Source: CAIKMD01 sp963740675 (GTDB lineage: Bacteria > Pseudomonadota > Alphaproteobacteria > ATCC43930 > CGMCC-115725). Taken from it: 64,000 nucleotides of DNA. The position numbers and the translations under genes were made by a program. The notes under the pieces are model-generated. The model was not told where the DNA came from and made no database searches. It saw only the letters and a list, made by a program, of their open reading frames with translations. The stretch covers positions 186,001 through 250,000 of the forward strand of contig CAVUFS010000007.1 in the NCBI GenBank assembly GCA_963740675.1, written 5' to 3'. Shown piece by piece: positions 33,406 to 43,103 of the stretch (positions are counted from its first letter, which is position 1; each line of letters starts with the position of its first letter).

Positions 33406-34878
33406 TGCTTGGTGGCGCAGGGACGGCATAGCCAATGCCGCCACGCTGGCCCCCGCAATCCATGTCGTTGCAAGCACCAGAAAGAGCGTTTCCTTCGGCG
33501 CGACGGCTGGAGTCAGAGTCGCCGCCACTGCAGCGACAGCGAAGATCAAAATCTGCGGCAAGAGGATATCAACAGCAATCCAGCGCCACCATTCACGGCT
33601 CCCCAACAGAGAACGCAGGAGGACTCCATAACCTCCGAGTAAGAAGAACAGGTAGCCGAGCATCACACTTGCCGTGCCAAGCGCGCCCAGCCACGCCGTC
33701 ATAAAATAGAGCGACGGCAACACGAATACGCAGCTCAGCGCGGTCAATACGAAGAGCGACCGTGTTCGTCCGCCGGCAAGAATCAAGCTATAGGGAATGC
33801 AGGCGAGAGCATTACACGCGACACCGATGGTCAAGAGGCGCAAGATCGGCGCGGCATCTGTGGCAACGAGGGAATTGCCCGTCCATATCTCCAGCGTTTG
33901 CTGCGGAAAGAAAGCGATGACGGTCGCCACGGGCAACACGGTCACCGCCACGAGCTGACTCAGTTTACGGAATGTCGCACGGATAGCGGCGACATCGGTA
34001 CGCGCGTGAAGCTGTGACAGCCGCGGAAAGGCCGCGGCCGAAATCGGCTGGGCGAGCATCATCAAATTCGTGGCGATCACGCTCGCCACCATGTAGATGC
34101 CGACCTCTTTCAAGGGCAGCAACGCACCGATAACGAGCTTATCGCTTTGAAACACGAGCATGCCGAGCAGCGCTACACCGCCCGTGCCGGCAGCGAAGCG
34201 CCAGATATCGACCAGGAGGTCTCGCCGAAACCGCGGCCGACGGTGGTTGGAGGGTAGGTGGCGCCAGAGCACCACAAATGCCGCTATCGCGGTCGAAATA
34301 GCGACGACAGCCTGCCAAACCATCAACATCGGCACGGAAGCGGAGAAACCCCAGAGTAATAGCAGGCTTCCGCCATACCGAAGCGTCGTCGAGACGATGT
34401 TGATGCCATTGGCGAGATCCTGACGCTGGAGGCCCGCAAGACCGCCTGCATAAAGGAAGACCGGCAGCTGTAAGGTCATCGCGAAGCCGGCGAAGCCGAC
34501 ACTGGCGACGAGCATCGGCTGATGCAGGTCCCGGCCCTCGTGGAGGATGACCGGAGCGATCCACGGCGCTGCCAGATAGACAGCCATGGCGACCGCTAAA
34601 GTGGCAGCGCAGTAAGGCAGGCTGACGGTCCATACGACATCGCGCATGCGCTCTGGCGCCGAATCGGACAGTTTAGCGATCTCGCGTGTCAGCGCGGCCG
34701 AGAAGCCGGCATCGAGCACGGCCGCGACGATCATGTATGAATTGAGGAGCGCGAACAGGCCGTAGTATTCGACGTCGAGAAAGTGCAAATAAATCGGGAC
34801 AAAAACGATCCCGCAAACCGCGGTATAGCTTCGACCCAGAAGATTGGCAGCGATATTCGCCGTTAACGATCGCCGCAT
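33358..34878 (-). CDS. Polysaccharide flippase (Wzx, MOP superfamily)
   Basis: The ATG at 34878 has AAAGGG six bases upstream; the frame opens at 34920. The protein of about 506 residues has twelve to fourteen hydrophobic helices beginning SLTANIAANLLGRSYTAVCGIVFVPIYLHFLDVEYYGLFALLNSYMIVA, which is the classical Wzx start with a D/E-Y-Y-G-L-F motif. It flips the lipid-linked repeat unit across the inner membrane. It follows a glycosyltransferase gene by ten bases, so the two form a minus-strand operon convergent on the plus-strand assembly genes. Confidence 0.9.
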   Translation of the reverse strand: MRRSLTANIAANLLGRSYTAVCGIVFVPIYLHFLDVEYYGLFALLNSYMIVAAVLDAGFSAALTREIAKLSDSAPERMRDVVWTVSLPYCAATLAVAMAVYLAAPWIAPVILHEGRDLHQPMLVASVGFAGFAMTLQLPVFLYAGGLAGLQRQDLANGINIVSTTLRYGGSLLLLWGFSASVPMLMVWQAVVAISTAIAAFVVLWRHLPSNHRRPRFRRDLLVDIWRFAAGTGGVALLGMLVFQSDKLVIGALLPLKEVGIYMVASVIATNLMMLAQPISAAAFPRLSQLHARTDVAAIRATFRKLSQLVAVTVLPVATVIAFFPQQTLEIWTGNSLVATDAAPILRLLTIGVACNALACIPYSLILAGGRTRSLFVLTALSCVFVLPSLYFMTAWLGALGTASVMLGYLFFLLGGYGVLLRSLLGSREWWRWIAVDILLPQILIFAVAAVAATLTPAVAPKETLFLVLATTWIAGASVAALAMPSLRHQALSYLRHLRAIVQATS

Positions 34879-34888
34879 ACGAACCCTT

Positions 34889-36028
34889 TCACGATGCCCG
34901 CCGCCGGCCTGTCGGGGCAAGATGCTCTACCATACGCAAGAATTCTTGCGCCCGGACGCGCCAGTTGAGCGATTCGTAAAGATCGCCGGGATTGCGCCGC
35001 TCGCCATCCCGAATGCGATGCAGCGCCGACACGACGGCCGGCACGTCCGCCGCCTCGTAAAGATAAGATCTAAAACATCGAACCGCTGGAATCGGCGAGG
35101 CGATGATTTCGAGGCCGGCACAGAGATAGTGAAACAGCTTATCCGGGTTGATAAAGCGCGTCATGCCGAATTCCGTGCGATACGGCACCAGCCCCACGGC
35201 GTAGTCGGCGAGAATATCGCCAATCCGGTCCATGTCGAACCGGCCGTAATATCGGACATTGCTATGCGTCGCGGTAAGCCGATCAATCGCGGAGAGGATG
35301 TCAGGCTCGTTGTCATAAACGGCGCCGTGCAAGTCGATCGTAATCTCGGGTGCCGCTTGGGCAATGGCATCGAGCAACGTGAAATCGGTACGGTCATCGA
35401 AGGACGCCGTGACGACGACGCGTCCATCGAAACCACTCCGACGTCGGATCGGCGTGAGATGCGATGCGTTATTCAAGTGGAACGCCGAGGCGTAGCGTTC
35501 CTTAAGCTCAGCCGATAACAGGCAGCAACCCGAGGCAATCGAGACATAGGCGCGATCGGTCAACCACCATTGGAGCCGCTTGGCCCCACGCGCATCGTAT
35601 CGCAATTCATCGAAGACGTCATAGATCCAGAGATGCTCGCGTAGCCCCGCCCATAGGCGCAAGATCACATCGGGCGCGGAGTTGCCGGCAGAATTGACGA
35701 TCACGCCAGCGCCGCCACCAGGATCAGAAGAGAGAAAATCCGCGAGACGGCGCGTCAATTCGCCAAGGTCCGCGACCGGCGTCACGACATCGAAGGCGCG
35801 TCCTGTACGAATTTCCATCGCCTTGCGGTTCAAAAGGACATGAGCACAAGCGTAGCCGGCGTCGCTCAGCGCCCCCAGGAGGTAACGGCGAAAGTCGTTC
35901 GCGTAGGGCCGAAAGGAGAGAAAGGCGAATTTTCGCGCTGAACCGTCGCGCGCAAAAGCCACCGAGGCGGGGGCCGCGACCGGCGAAATCGCCAACGTTG
36001 AGTCCGATGCCGTCATCCGTCTCCGCAC
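34889..36028 (-). CDS. Glycosyltransferase (GT-B, GT4/GT1-like)
   Basis: The 379-residue protein can start at GTG 36028 or ATG 36016 (GGAG four bases upstream). The N-terminal half shows FAFLSFRPYANDFRRYLLGALSDAGY, and the C-terminal half shows GRVVVTASFDDRTDFTLLDAIAQAAPEITIDLHG, NVRYYGRFDMDRIGDILADYAVGLVPYR and PDKLFHYLCAGLEIIASPIPAV, the GT-B donor-site region seen in capsule and exopolysaccharide transferases. It sits ten bases upstream of the flippase gene. Confidence 0.82.
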   Translation of the reverse strand: MRRRMTASDSTLAISPVAAPASVAFARDGSARKFAFLSFRPYANDFRRYLLGALSDAGYACAHVLLNRKAMEIRTGRAFDVVTPVADLGELTRRLADFLSSDPGGGAGVIVNSAGNSAPDVILRLWAGLREHLWIYDVFDELRYDARGAKRLQWWLTDRAYVSIASGCCLLSAELKERYASAFHLNNASHLTPIRRRSGFDGRVVVTASFDDRTDFTLLDAIAQAAPEITIDLHGAVYDNEPDILSAIDRLTATHSNVRYYGRFDMDRIGDILADYAVGLVPYRTEFGMTRFINPDKLFHYLCAGLEIIASPIPAVRCFRSYLYEAADVPAVVSALHRIRDGERRNPGDLYESLNWRVRAQEFLRMVEHLAPTGRRRAS

Positions 36029-36392
36029 GATCCCCGTGGTCAGGATATGACAGCTTTATCCCCCTTTTTTCTGTGACCAATGGGTGTCCGAACCCGGAAA
36101 CGGGCGACCGTCCGAATTCCGCCCGCCTACAATGCGAAAATGAATCGTGAGCAGCAAATCATCCGTTTTCGGTCATTCGAATGCAATTTTTTTGCATCCT
36201 TTCTTCGCTTGCGGCGGCGTTGAGCTTCATGCAAATCCCAACGCCGGGACGAGCCGAAACCAGTGCTGAATCGCGCGGGGCCGCGACGGTATCCGTGATT
36301 GACCACGGTGCGGATTCCGCTGGGAAACGCGACAGCGTGTCCAGCAATCCACAAAACTGGCCTGCTGCACAGATCAACACCGAGACGCCCGC
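36029..36392. other. Divergent intergenic region between glycosyltransferase and adenylation-protein genes
   Basis: This 364-base gap probably holds promoters for both directions. At 36181-36197 it contains the inverted repeat ATGCAA-T5-TTGCAT. A possible small secreted ORF (36181-36405) overlaps its right part. No other structure was seen. Confidence 0.5.
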
Positions 36393-36405
36393 GTGCCGCC
36401 CATGA
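36181..36405 (+). CDS. Possible small secreted protein
   Basis: This 74-codon ORF starts with a signal-peptide-like segment (MQFFCILSSLAAALSFMQIPTPGRAET) and then a polar stretch without recognisable domain. It overlaps the next gene's start by 13 bases. There is no convincing ribosome site before the ATG, and the start codon is itself part of an inverted repeat, so it may be chance. Confidence 0.3.
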   Translation: MQFFCILSSLAAALSFMQIPTPGRAETSAESRGAATVSVIDHGADSAGKRDSVSSNPQNWPAAQINTETPACRP

Positions 36406-39078
36406 CGCCAATGGCCGCTTCCCTCCCGCTTGGTGAAGCGGTCTTTCCCGCGAATCCCATCGACCGGACGACCACCGATATCATCCGCGAGCACGCGGTC
36501 ATGCAGCCGGATGCGCCCTCTATTATCGACAGCAATGGCTGCGTGGTGAGCTACCGGTCGCTGGCTGGGCAGATGACGGCGATCGCCGATGCTTTGCGTC
36601 AAGCGGGCATCGGGACCGAGGATTGGGTCGCGGTTGCTCTGCCTGACGGTGCCGATCTGGCTTTGATGATCGTCGCGCTCACCGGTTGTGCGACTGCCGT
36701 GCCGGTCAACCCCGAGCTTGCAGCCGCCGAACTCGATGAGCTGTTCATGGCCGCCAAAATGACGGCTGTGATTCTCGCCAGCACCGACAACGCCGCCGCT
36801 GTCAGTGCGCGCAAACGTGGCCTCGGCGTCTTCGTTATCGTGCGGTCGGAAAATGGCATTGGTCTGTCGCTGTTGAGCCCGCCATTGACCTCGCGAACCG
36901 ATAGCCGCGCCATCGACGCAGAACTCTATCGCGTTCATCCTGCGTACATCGGGCACGACCGCGCGTCCGAAGCTGGTCGCCGTCACGCACCGGAACCTCG
37001 TTGCGACCGCGACCGCGGTTGAGGAATGGTTCGCCCTGACAACGGACGACAAAGCGCTTTGCGCTCTTCCGCTCTACTACGCTGTGGCGCTGAAAGTCGG
37101 CGTTTTCACGACACTCCTATCAGGCGGCAGCGTCGTTTGCGCCGGGCCAATGCCGGGCGGCAGCTTGCTCGACTTGATCGAGCGCTTTAGGCCGAGCTGG
37201 TATTCGGCGAGTCCGGCGGTGCATTGCGCCGCACTCGAGCACGCACGCAGCAGCAACCGGTCCATTCGTCACGCACTGCGCTTTATTCATTCCGGTGCCG
37301 CGCCTTTGCCCGAGGCCGTTCACGAGGGACTGGAAACAATCTTCGCAGCGCCCGTTCTGCAAACTTACGGACTCAGCGAGGCCGGGCTTATTGCCGCCAA
37401 CACCTTCGCCCCGGACGGACGCAAGCGCGGCACCGTCGGCAAGCGGCGTCCCGGCGAACTCGCCTGCCGTGACGACGACGGGCGCATTCTGCCCGCCGAC
37501 GAGCTTGGCGAGATCGTCGTGCGCGGGCCAGGCGTTACACCCGGCTATATCGACGATCCGGAAGCGAATGCTATTGCCTTTGCCGACGGCTGGTTCCGAA
37601 CCGGCGACGTCGGTCGTATCGATCATGATGGATTCGTCACGATCATCGGCCGGCTCAAAGAGATCATCAATCGCGGCGGCGAAAAGATCGCGCCATCCGA
37701 AATCGATGAGGCACTCCTGCATCATCCAGCGGTCGCCGAAGCCGCCGCTTTTCCGATTCCGCACCCAAGCCTTGGCGAAGATATCGCGGCGGCAGTCGTC
37801 TTTCGTGCGGGGAAGACCGCAACCACGCTCGAATTGCGACAATTCCTGCGGACCATGCTCGCACCCCATAAGATACCGCGACGCATCAGAGTCGTTGAGG
37901 CGCTTCCGCGCAATGCCACTGGTAAGGTCAAGCGCCAAGAGCTTGCCGAATCGATGCCCGTGGGTTCAAGCGCCGCCCCGGTCACACGCTGGACCTCGCC
38001 ATTGGAGGTACAGATCGCGGAGATATGGCGTCGCCTGCTGCAAGTCGACGATATCGCACGCGACGACGAATTCTTCGCCAGAGGCGGCGATTCGCTACTC
38101 GAAGCGCAAATGCTGCTTGAACTCGAGCAGATTACCGGGAGAACCTTGCCGCCAGATCTGCTCTTCGAATCCGCAACCGTTCCCCAGCTTGCGGAGAGCA
38201 TCGTACGCAGCGACACGGCGTTGGCCGAAAACCTGTTGATCGAGGTTCAGCCCGGCGCTGGCCGGCCTCCTTTTATTTTCGTCGATGGGGATTTTTGGGG
38301 CGGCGGCTACTACACCCGCAAGATCGCGCGGCTCTTGGGTCCGGAATATCCTTTCTACGATTTGCGATCGCACGGGCTACGAGGCGGGCGGATTCCACCG
38401 GTCGACGCGATGGCGCAGGACTATCTGTCGCTTGTTCGCTCGGTACAGCCCCACGGCCCCTATCGTATCGGCGGCCACTGCAATGGGGCACTCACCGCAT
38501 TGGCACTCGCCGCGAAGCTCGAAGCAATCGGCGAGAGAGTCGAACTCCTGGTGCTGGTCGAACCGATCACACTCAATGCCCGCCCTGCATTTCGCTTTCT
38601 TGCTCATTTCCTCGACAAGGCTCTGCGCCTCACGACCGTCGATGCATTCCGCCGGCGGGAGAAACTCGCCGCCACGATGTCATTCGCGTGGCGCGCGATC
38701 CGGGGAGCGCATCGCTTGCACCGCCGGAAGGCCATTGCTGCCGGCGATGATGTCGACGCGCTGACACACCGGGTTCGAAAATTCGACGCCGTCGCGGCGA
38801 AACGCTACGCCGATCTTATGGATCAGTATCACCGCATCATGTCGGGCTATCTGCCAGCCGCCGTCAATGCCCACCTCCTCTGTATCGTCGCGAAATCGCA
38901 CGAAGATGATATTGCATTTGCCGCTGGCGCCTGCCGCCGCTTGGCGCCGCGCTGCGAAGCAGCCGTGATACCAGGCGAGCACATGACCTGCATCACCACT
39001 CATGCCGAGGCACTGACGGAACTTATCCGCGAGCGGCTACACGCCTTCGATCGATGGCGTAACGCGGGCGGCCCCTAG
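36393..39078 (+). CDS. Adenylation-carrier-thioesterase tridomain protein (apparent frameshift at 36921)
   Basis: The N-terminal AMP-binding domain starts at GTG 36393. Removing one A from GAACTC at 36921-36926 joins two frames and restores core motif A3 as DSIAFILRTSGTTARPK, giving about 894 residues. Later motifs are QTYGLSEAG, FRTGDVGRIDHDGFVTIIGR and PRNATGKVKRQEL. A carrier domain follows (FFARGGDSLLEAQ, with the phosphopantetheine Ser), then a type I thioesterase. Its nucleophile elbow reads GGHCNG, so Cys replaces the usual Ser of GxSxG; a His in GEHMTC is in the expected place. There is no condensation domain. It may activate an acyl or amino acid for glycan decoration; related AMP ligases occur in exosortase-type glycan loci. 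The substrate is unknown. Confidence 0.85.
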
Positions 39079-39101
39079 GACACGACAGCGAGCACCTGCA
39101 C

Positions 39102-39860
39102 GTGAGTGGAATCGCTGGTTATTGGGGCTACGGGGCGCATGACATTCCGGCGGCGACATTTGCCGGATTCATCGACAGCTTGGCACATCGCGGACCAGAT
39201 GGGAGTGGCATCAATCACTTTCCCGATATGCGTTTGTGGCTCGGTTATCGGCGCGTATCGCGGCTCAAGGCCGCGTCGGAAGAACGACAGCCATTGGCCG
39301 ATGCGCAACGCCGGTATTGGCTCACTTTCGACGGCACGATCTATAACCATCATTTGCTACGCGACCAGCTACGCGCGCTAGGCCATTCCTTTATGTCTTT
39401 TTCAATGGCCGAGATGGTTCTGGCCGCCTATGCGCAATGGGGCGCGGACTGCCCGCGGCGTTTCGAGGGCGTATGGGCCGTCGCAATTTGGGATTCTCAC
39501 GATCGGCGGCTCTTCCTGGCGCGCGACAATTTCGGTATCAAACCTCTGCATTATATAATGTACGATGGAGCGGTCGCTTTTGCGTCCGAGCCTCATGCCT
39601 TTTTGCGATTGCGTGGGATCGATAGCTCGTTCGACAAGTCGGAGGCGACGTCGCGTAGACTGCCACACGGCCTCCGCGATCTGCGCGCCGGCCATGCGAT
39701 CATCATCGAAGCGACCGGCGAGGTTCGGGATTGCACATCGAAACGGATGTGGCGCGTTACCGATCGACGCCATGTGAGACCCGCGATGCAGAGGCGCCGG
39801 CATCGGAGCCGACGACACCACCCACACGGACGCCTACGAGAGAGACGGCGCGACCAATGA
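39102..39860 (+). CDS. Truncated class II glutamine amidotransferase domain (asparagine-synthase-like), Cys2 replaced
   Basis: From GTG 39102 the protein reads MSGIAGYWGYG, where active family members have MCGIAG; the catalytic Cys2 is Ser. The rest of the N-terminal domain is well kept: HRGPDGSGINHFPDMRLWLGYRRVS, WLTFDGTIYNHHLL, FEGVWAVAIWDSHDRRLFLARDNFGIKPLHY and VAFASEPHAFL. After about residue 210 the sequence turns Arg/His-rich and stops, and no synthetase domain follows, so the usual 600-residue protein is cut to about a third. It lies 23 bases after the adenylation gene and ends at a change in composition. It is probably inactive as a glutaminase and may be a remnant. Confidence 0.72.
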   Translation: MSGIAGYWGYGAHDIPAATFAGFIDSLAHRGPDGSGINHFPDMRLWLGYRRVSRLKAASEERQPLADAQRRYWLTFDGTIYNHHLLRDQLRALGHSFMSFSMAEMVLAAYAQWGADCPRRFEGVWAVAIWDSHDRRLFLARDNFGIKPLHYIMYDGAVAFASEPHAFLRLRGIDSSFDKSEATSRRLPHGLRDLRAGHAIIIEATGEVRDCTSKRMWRVTDRRHVRPAMQRRRHRSRRHHPHGRLRERRRDQ

Positions 39861-39882
39861 CCGTCTCGCAAGGAGAAATTTA

Positions 39883-41320
39883 ATGCCGCCGCAGGGCCGA
39901 CCGGCGATCCATCCGGTGATCCTCTCGGGCGGCTCGGGCACGCGCCTGTGGCCGATGTCGCGCGCGCAATATCCGAAACAGCTTCTGCCGCTGCTGACCG
40001 AGCGCACCCTGCTGCAGGAAGCCGGCCTGCGCGTCGCCGATGCCGAGCAATTCGCGGCGCCACTCGTCATCTCCAACGACGACCATCGCTTCATCGTCGC
40101 CGAGCAACTGCGCCTCGCCGACGTGACCCCGGCCGCGATCATTCTCGAGCCGCTCGGCCGCAACACCGCCCCCGCCTGCTGCATTGCTGCCTTACAGCTC
40201 GCTGACGCTGCGCCCGACGCGCTGATGCTGGTGATGCCGTCGGATCACGCGATCACCGATGCCGCTGCGTTCAAAACCGCGGTCGCGCGTGCCGCCGCCG
40301 CGGCCCAGACCGGCAAGCTCGTCACCTTCGGGATCACCGCGAGCCGGCCCGAGACCGGCTATGGCTATATCAAGCGCGGCCAGCCGCTCGCCGGCGCCGA
40401 GGGCGCGTTCCAAGTCGCGGCTTTCGTCGAGAAGCCCGATCGTGCCCGCGCCGAAACCTATGTCGCCGACCCGGCCTATTCCTGGAACAGCGGCATCTTC
40501 CTCTTCCCGGTGAAGCTGCTGCTCGCCGAGCTCGAGCGGCTCCAGCCGGCGACGGTCGCGGCCTGCCGCGACGCGCTCGACAAAGCGAAGCGCGATCTCG
40601 ATTTCCTGCGCCTCGATCGCGATGCTTTCGCGCAAGCGCCGAGCAATTCGATCGACTATGCGGTGATGGAGCATACGAGCCACGCTGCCGTCGTGCCGGT
40701 CGAGATGGGCTGGAGCGACGTCGGCACCTGGGACGCGCTGTGGATGGTCGGCACGCCAGACGATGCCGGCAACGTCACCACCGGCGATGTCGTCGCCGAA
40801 GACACGAAGAATTCCTATCTGCGCGCCGAGTTCAGGCCTGCTGGCCGTGCTCGGTGTCGAGGACCTCGTCGTCGTCGCGACCTCCGACGCCGTCATGGTC
40901 TCGCGCCGCGATCGCGCGCAAGACATCAAGCAGATCGTCGCCCGGCTGGAGCGCGGCAATCGCAGCGAGCTGATCTCGCATCCGCTGGTGCATCGCCCGT
41001 GGGGCACCTACCGCTCGATCCACAATGGCGAGCGGGTGCAGGTGAAGCACATCATGGTGAAGCCCGGCGGCATCCTCTCGCTGCAGATGCATCATCATCG
41101 CGCCGAGCATTGGGTCGTCGTCACCGGCACCGCCAAGGTGACCAAGGGCGATGACGAGATGACCCTCCACGAGAATGAATCGACCTTCATTCCCATGGGC
41201 ACCCGCCACCGGCTCGAAAACCCCGGCAAGATCCCGCTGCATCTCATCGAGGTACAGTCAGGCTCCTATCTCGGCGAAGACGACATCGTCCGCTACGACG
41301 ATACCTACGGACGGATGTAG
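39883..41320 (+). CDS. manC: Mannose-1-phosphate guanylyltransferase/mannose-6-phosphate isomerase (apparent frameshift at 40828)
   Basis: The N-terminal GTP:mannose-1-phosphate guanylyltransferase domain has VILSGGSGTRLWPMSRAQYPKQLLPL, RNTAPACCIAAL, VMPSDHAI, GYGYIKRG, FVEKPDRA, WNSGIFLF and MGWSDVGTWDAL. The C-terminal cupin isomerase domain has HRPWGTYRSIHNG, VKPGGILSLQMHHHRAEHWVVVTGTA, ENESTFIPMGTRHRLENPG and VQSGSYLGEDDIVR. The halves lie in two frames. Removing one T from GAGTTC at 40828-40833 restores LRAESGLLAVLGVEDLVVVAT and the family's length of about 478 residues. It makes GDP-mannose for the surface polysaccharide. Confidence 0.92.
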
Positions 41321-41359
41321 CTTTTTGTCATAGCCAATCGCCGCTGCGTCCCCGATCGG

Positions 41360-41932
41360 TCAGAAACACGCCATACCGACGTTCAGATAACGACCGATGG
41401 CATGAAGCATATTCTCTGCGTGTAGATCCTGGCCGTTCAACATCACCATGAGCGCGAAACAAGCGATCAGCATCGCCTGCAGGCGCGGCTCGGCCGGACG
41501 GCGCGGCCAGAACTGCCAGACAAACAGCGCAAGTGCGCCGACGCCAATCACCGATCCGAGCACGACTTCCAGAATGCTATGCGCATGGACCAAAATACGC
41601 GAAATGCCGATCATGGCGATGAACGCGCCTCCCGCCACAATCACGGCGGCGCGCTTCCATCCCGAAACGATGGAGGCGATCGCGATCGTCAGCGTTCCGT
41701 AGACCAGCGTGCTAAGGCTTGTATGTCCGCTCGGACTGTGCAGATCGGCCAGTGGCGGACAGACGAAGAAATAAACCTTGAGCATGGCCGTGCTGCCCAT
41801 GCACAGCCCGACCGCGACAAGCCACCACAACAGGGCACGCGGCTGCCGGGTCGCTATCAGCCAAATGGTGACAACCACCACCAGCGGCAGCAAAACCGCC
41901 AGATTGCCGAAATCGGTAATCGTTCTAACCAT
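41360..41932 (-). CDS. PAP2-family membrane phosphatase
   Basis: The 190-residue protein has five or six membrane helices. The PAP2 motifs are present in part: HSPSGHTSLS matches PSGH, and SRILVHAHSILEVV matches SRxxxxxHxxx(D) but with Glu in place of the last Asp. The first motif (KxxxxxxRP) is weak: KVYFFVCPPLADLHSPSGH has Lys and CPP. It could recycle undecaprenyl pyrophosphate released by glycan assembly, which fits the place beside manC. The altered residues leave activity uncertain. Confidence 0.78.
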   Translation of the reverse strand: MVRTITDFGNLAVLLPLVVVVTIWLIATRQPRALLWWLVAVGLCMGSTAMLKVYFFVCPPLADLHSPSGHTSLSTLVYGTLTIAIASIVSGWKRAAVIVAGGAFIAMIGISRILVHAHSILEVVLGSVIGVGALALFVWQFWPRRPAEPRLQAMLIACFALMVMLNGQDLHAENMLHAIGRYLNVGMACF

Positions 41933-42072
41933 CTGCGCCTTTTATTTATATGCACAATAGGCCGGCAATGCGGCGGGAATAACGTCGCACCGGCGACGGC
42001 GCCGGTCATACAACCCGGTACGTAAAAACGACAACTTTATGGTTTCACCGGCACGAACTGCGTCGTCAGGAT

Positions 42073-42290
42073 CTAATCGTCGCGCGGCTTCTCGGGCAGG
42101 ATTCCGAGATCGATGAAAGATTGCTTCAGCACTTCGATCGCTTGCAAGTCAAACCGTCCGTCATCCTCCAGCATCGCGATTTGATCGCCATAGACGCGAT
42201 CCATGATCTCGATCGGCTCGTGCATCAGCGCCGTGGCAGCCTTATTCGTCTCAGCCCTTTTATGCTCGACGTAAGCGTACCGTGCGACTT
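42073..42290 (-). pseudogene. 3' remnant of a NitT/TauT-type ABC substrate-binding protein
   Basis: The minus-strand frame ending at 42073 closes with ALMHEPIEIMDRVYGDQIAMLEDDGRFDLQAIEVLKQSFIDLGILPEKPRDD, which looks like the last 60-70 residues of an NMT1/SsuA-like binding protein (DDGRFD...AIEVLKQSFIDLGIL). Upstream, from about 42290 on, the same frame reads through the isochorismatase gene in antisense and is not protein-like. So only a tail remains. The left boundary of the homology is approximate. Together with the remnants at 46827-47572 it indicates deletion in this region. Confidence 0.5.
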
Positions 42291-42351
42291 TTCGTGTTGG
42301 CCTCAGATTTGCTTGTGTTTTGGCAGACCCAAACCGCTGTCGAGGTTTGCC

Positions 42352-43053
42352 ATGCACAAAATCGAAATTCCGCGGACCATCATCGAGCGCGTTCTCGCGC
42401 GGCGCCCGGCGCTTCATTGGCTCGACGTGATGGAAGGGCCGCGAACCGCGCATATCGTCGTCGATTTGCAGAACGGTTTCATGGCCCCTGGACAGGTCGG
42501 CGAAATCCCGGAGGCACGCGAGATCGTTCCGAACGTCAATCGAATCAGCGCCGCGCTCCGCGCCGCCGGTGGTCTTAACGTATTCATTCAGAACACGGTT
42601 TACGCCAACACGCCGACGACATGGTCGAACTGGTTCATGCGGCAAAGCCCCGAGCGCCGGGCCAAAAGCAAGGAAGCCTTCCTTGCCGGCAGCTTCGGCC
42701 ACGCCCTTTGGCCTGGCCTCGACGTTGCGACGGAAGACCTCAAAGTGCCGAAAAGCCGCTTCGGCGCGTTCGTTCCGGGCGCTTCGGATCTGCACACCAT
42801 TCTTCAGGCGCGCGGCATCGATACGCTGATCATTACCGGCACGGCAACGAACGTCTGCTGCGAATCGACGGCGCGCGACGCCATGATGCTGAATTACAAG
42901 GTTGCTTTCATCTCGGACGGCACCGCGACCCATAGCGATGTCGAGCACAACGCGACTTTGGGTAATCTCATCGCCAATTTCGCCGATGTGATGACGACCG
43001 ACGAAGTCGTCGCGCTGGTCGGAAAAGAGGCAAGGAGCGAAGCGGCGGAGTAA
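42352..43053 (+). CDS. Isochorismatase-family cysteine hydrolase
   Basis: The ATG at 42352 gives 233 residues; the frame is open upstream but covers the antisense remnant. The catalytic triad is visible: Asp in HIVVDLQNGFM, Lys in VPKSRFGAF and Cys in TNVCCESTARDAMMLNYKVAF, with the cis-peptide-type GTATNV before it. The family includes isochorismatases, N-carbamoylsarcosine amidases and maleamate amidases. The SRFGAFVPGASDLHTIL segment fits amidase-like members. The substrate is not known; neighbouring ThDP enzymes and a lost flavin monooxygenase hint at a catabolic setting. Confidence 0.9.
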   Translation: MHKIEIPRTIIERVLARRPALHWLDVMEGPRTAHIVVDLQNGFMAPGQVGEIPEAREIVPNVNRISAALRAAGGLNVFIQNTVYANTPTTWSNWFMRQSPERRAKSKEAFLAGSFGHALWPGLDVATEDLKVPKSRFGAFVPGASDLHTILQARGIDTLIITGTATNVCCESTARDAMMLNYKVAFISDGTATHSDVEHNATLGNLIANFADVMTTDEVVALVGKEARSEAAE

Positions 43054-43103
43054 TGGCGCCTTGCTGTCGAAATTGGCAGCTGCGCAAATCCAAATCAGTC
43101 ATC

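Noticed and set aside
40809..40816. GAATTC in manC as another frameshift site
   Set aside because: It is in frame and encodes the conserved KNSYLR segment; the shift lies 20 bases further at GAGTTC.
42291..42948. Upstream continuation of the minus-strand frame ending at 42073
   Set aside because: It is antisense to the isochorismatase gene and not protein-like; only the last 60-70 codons look like a real remnant.
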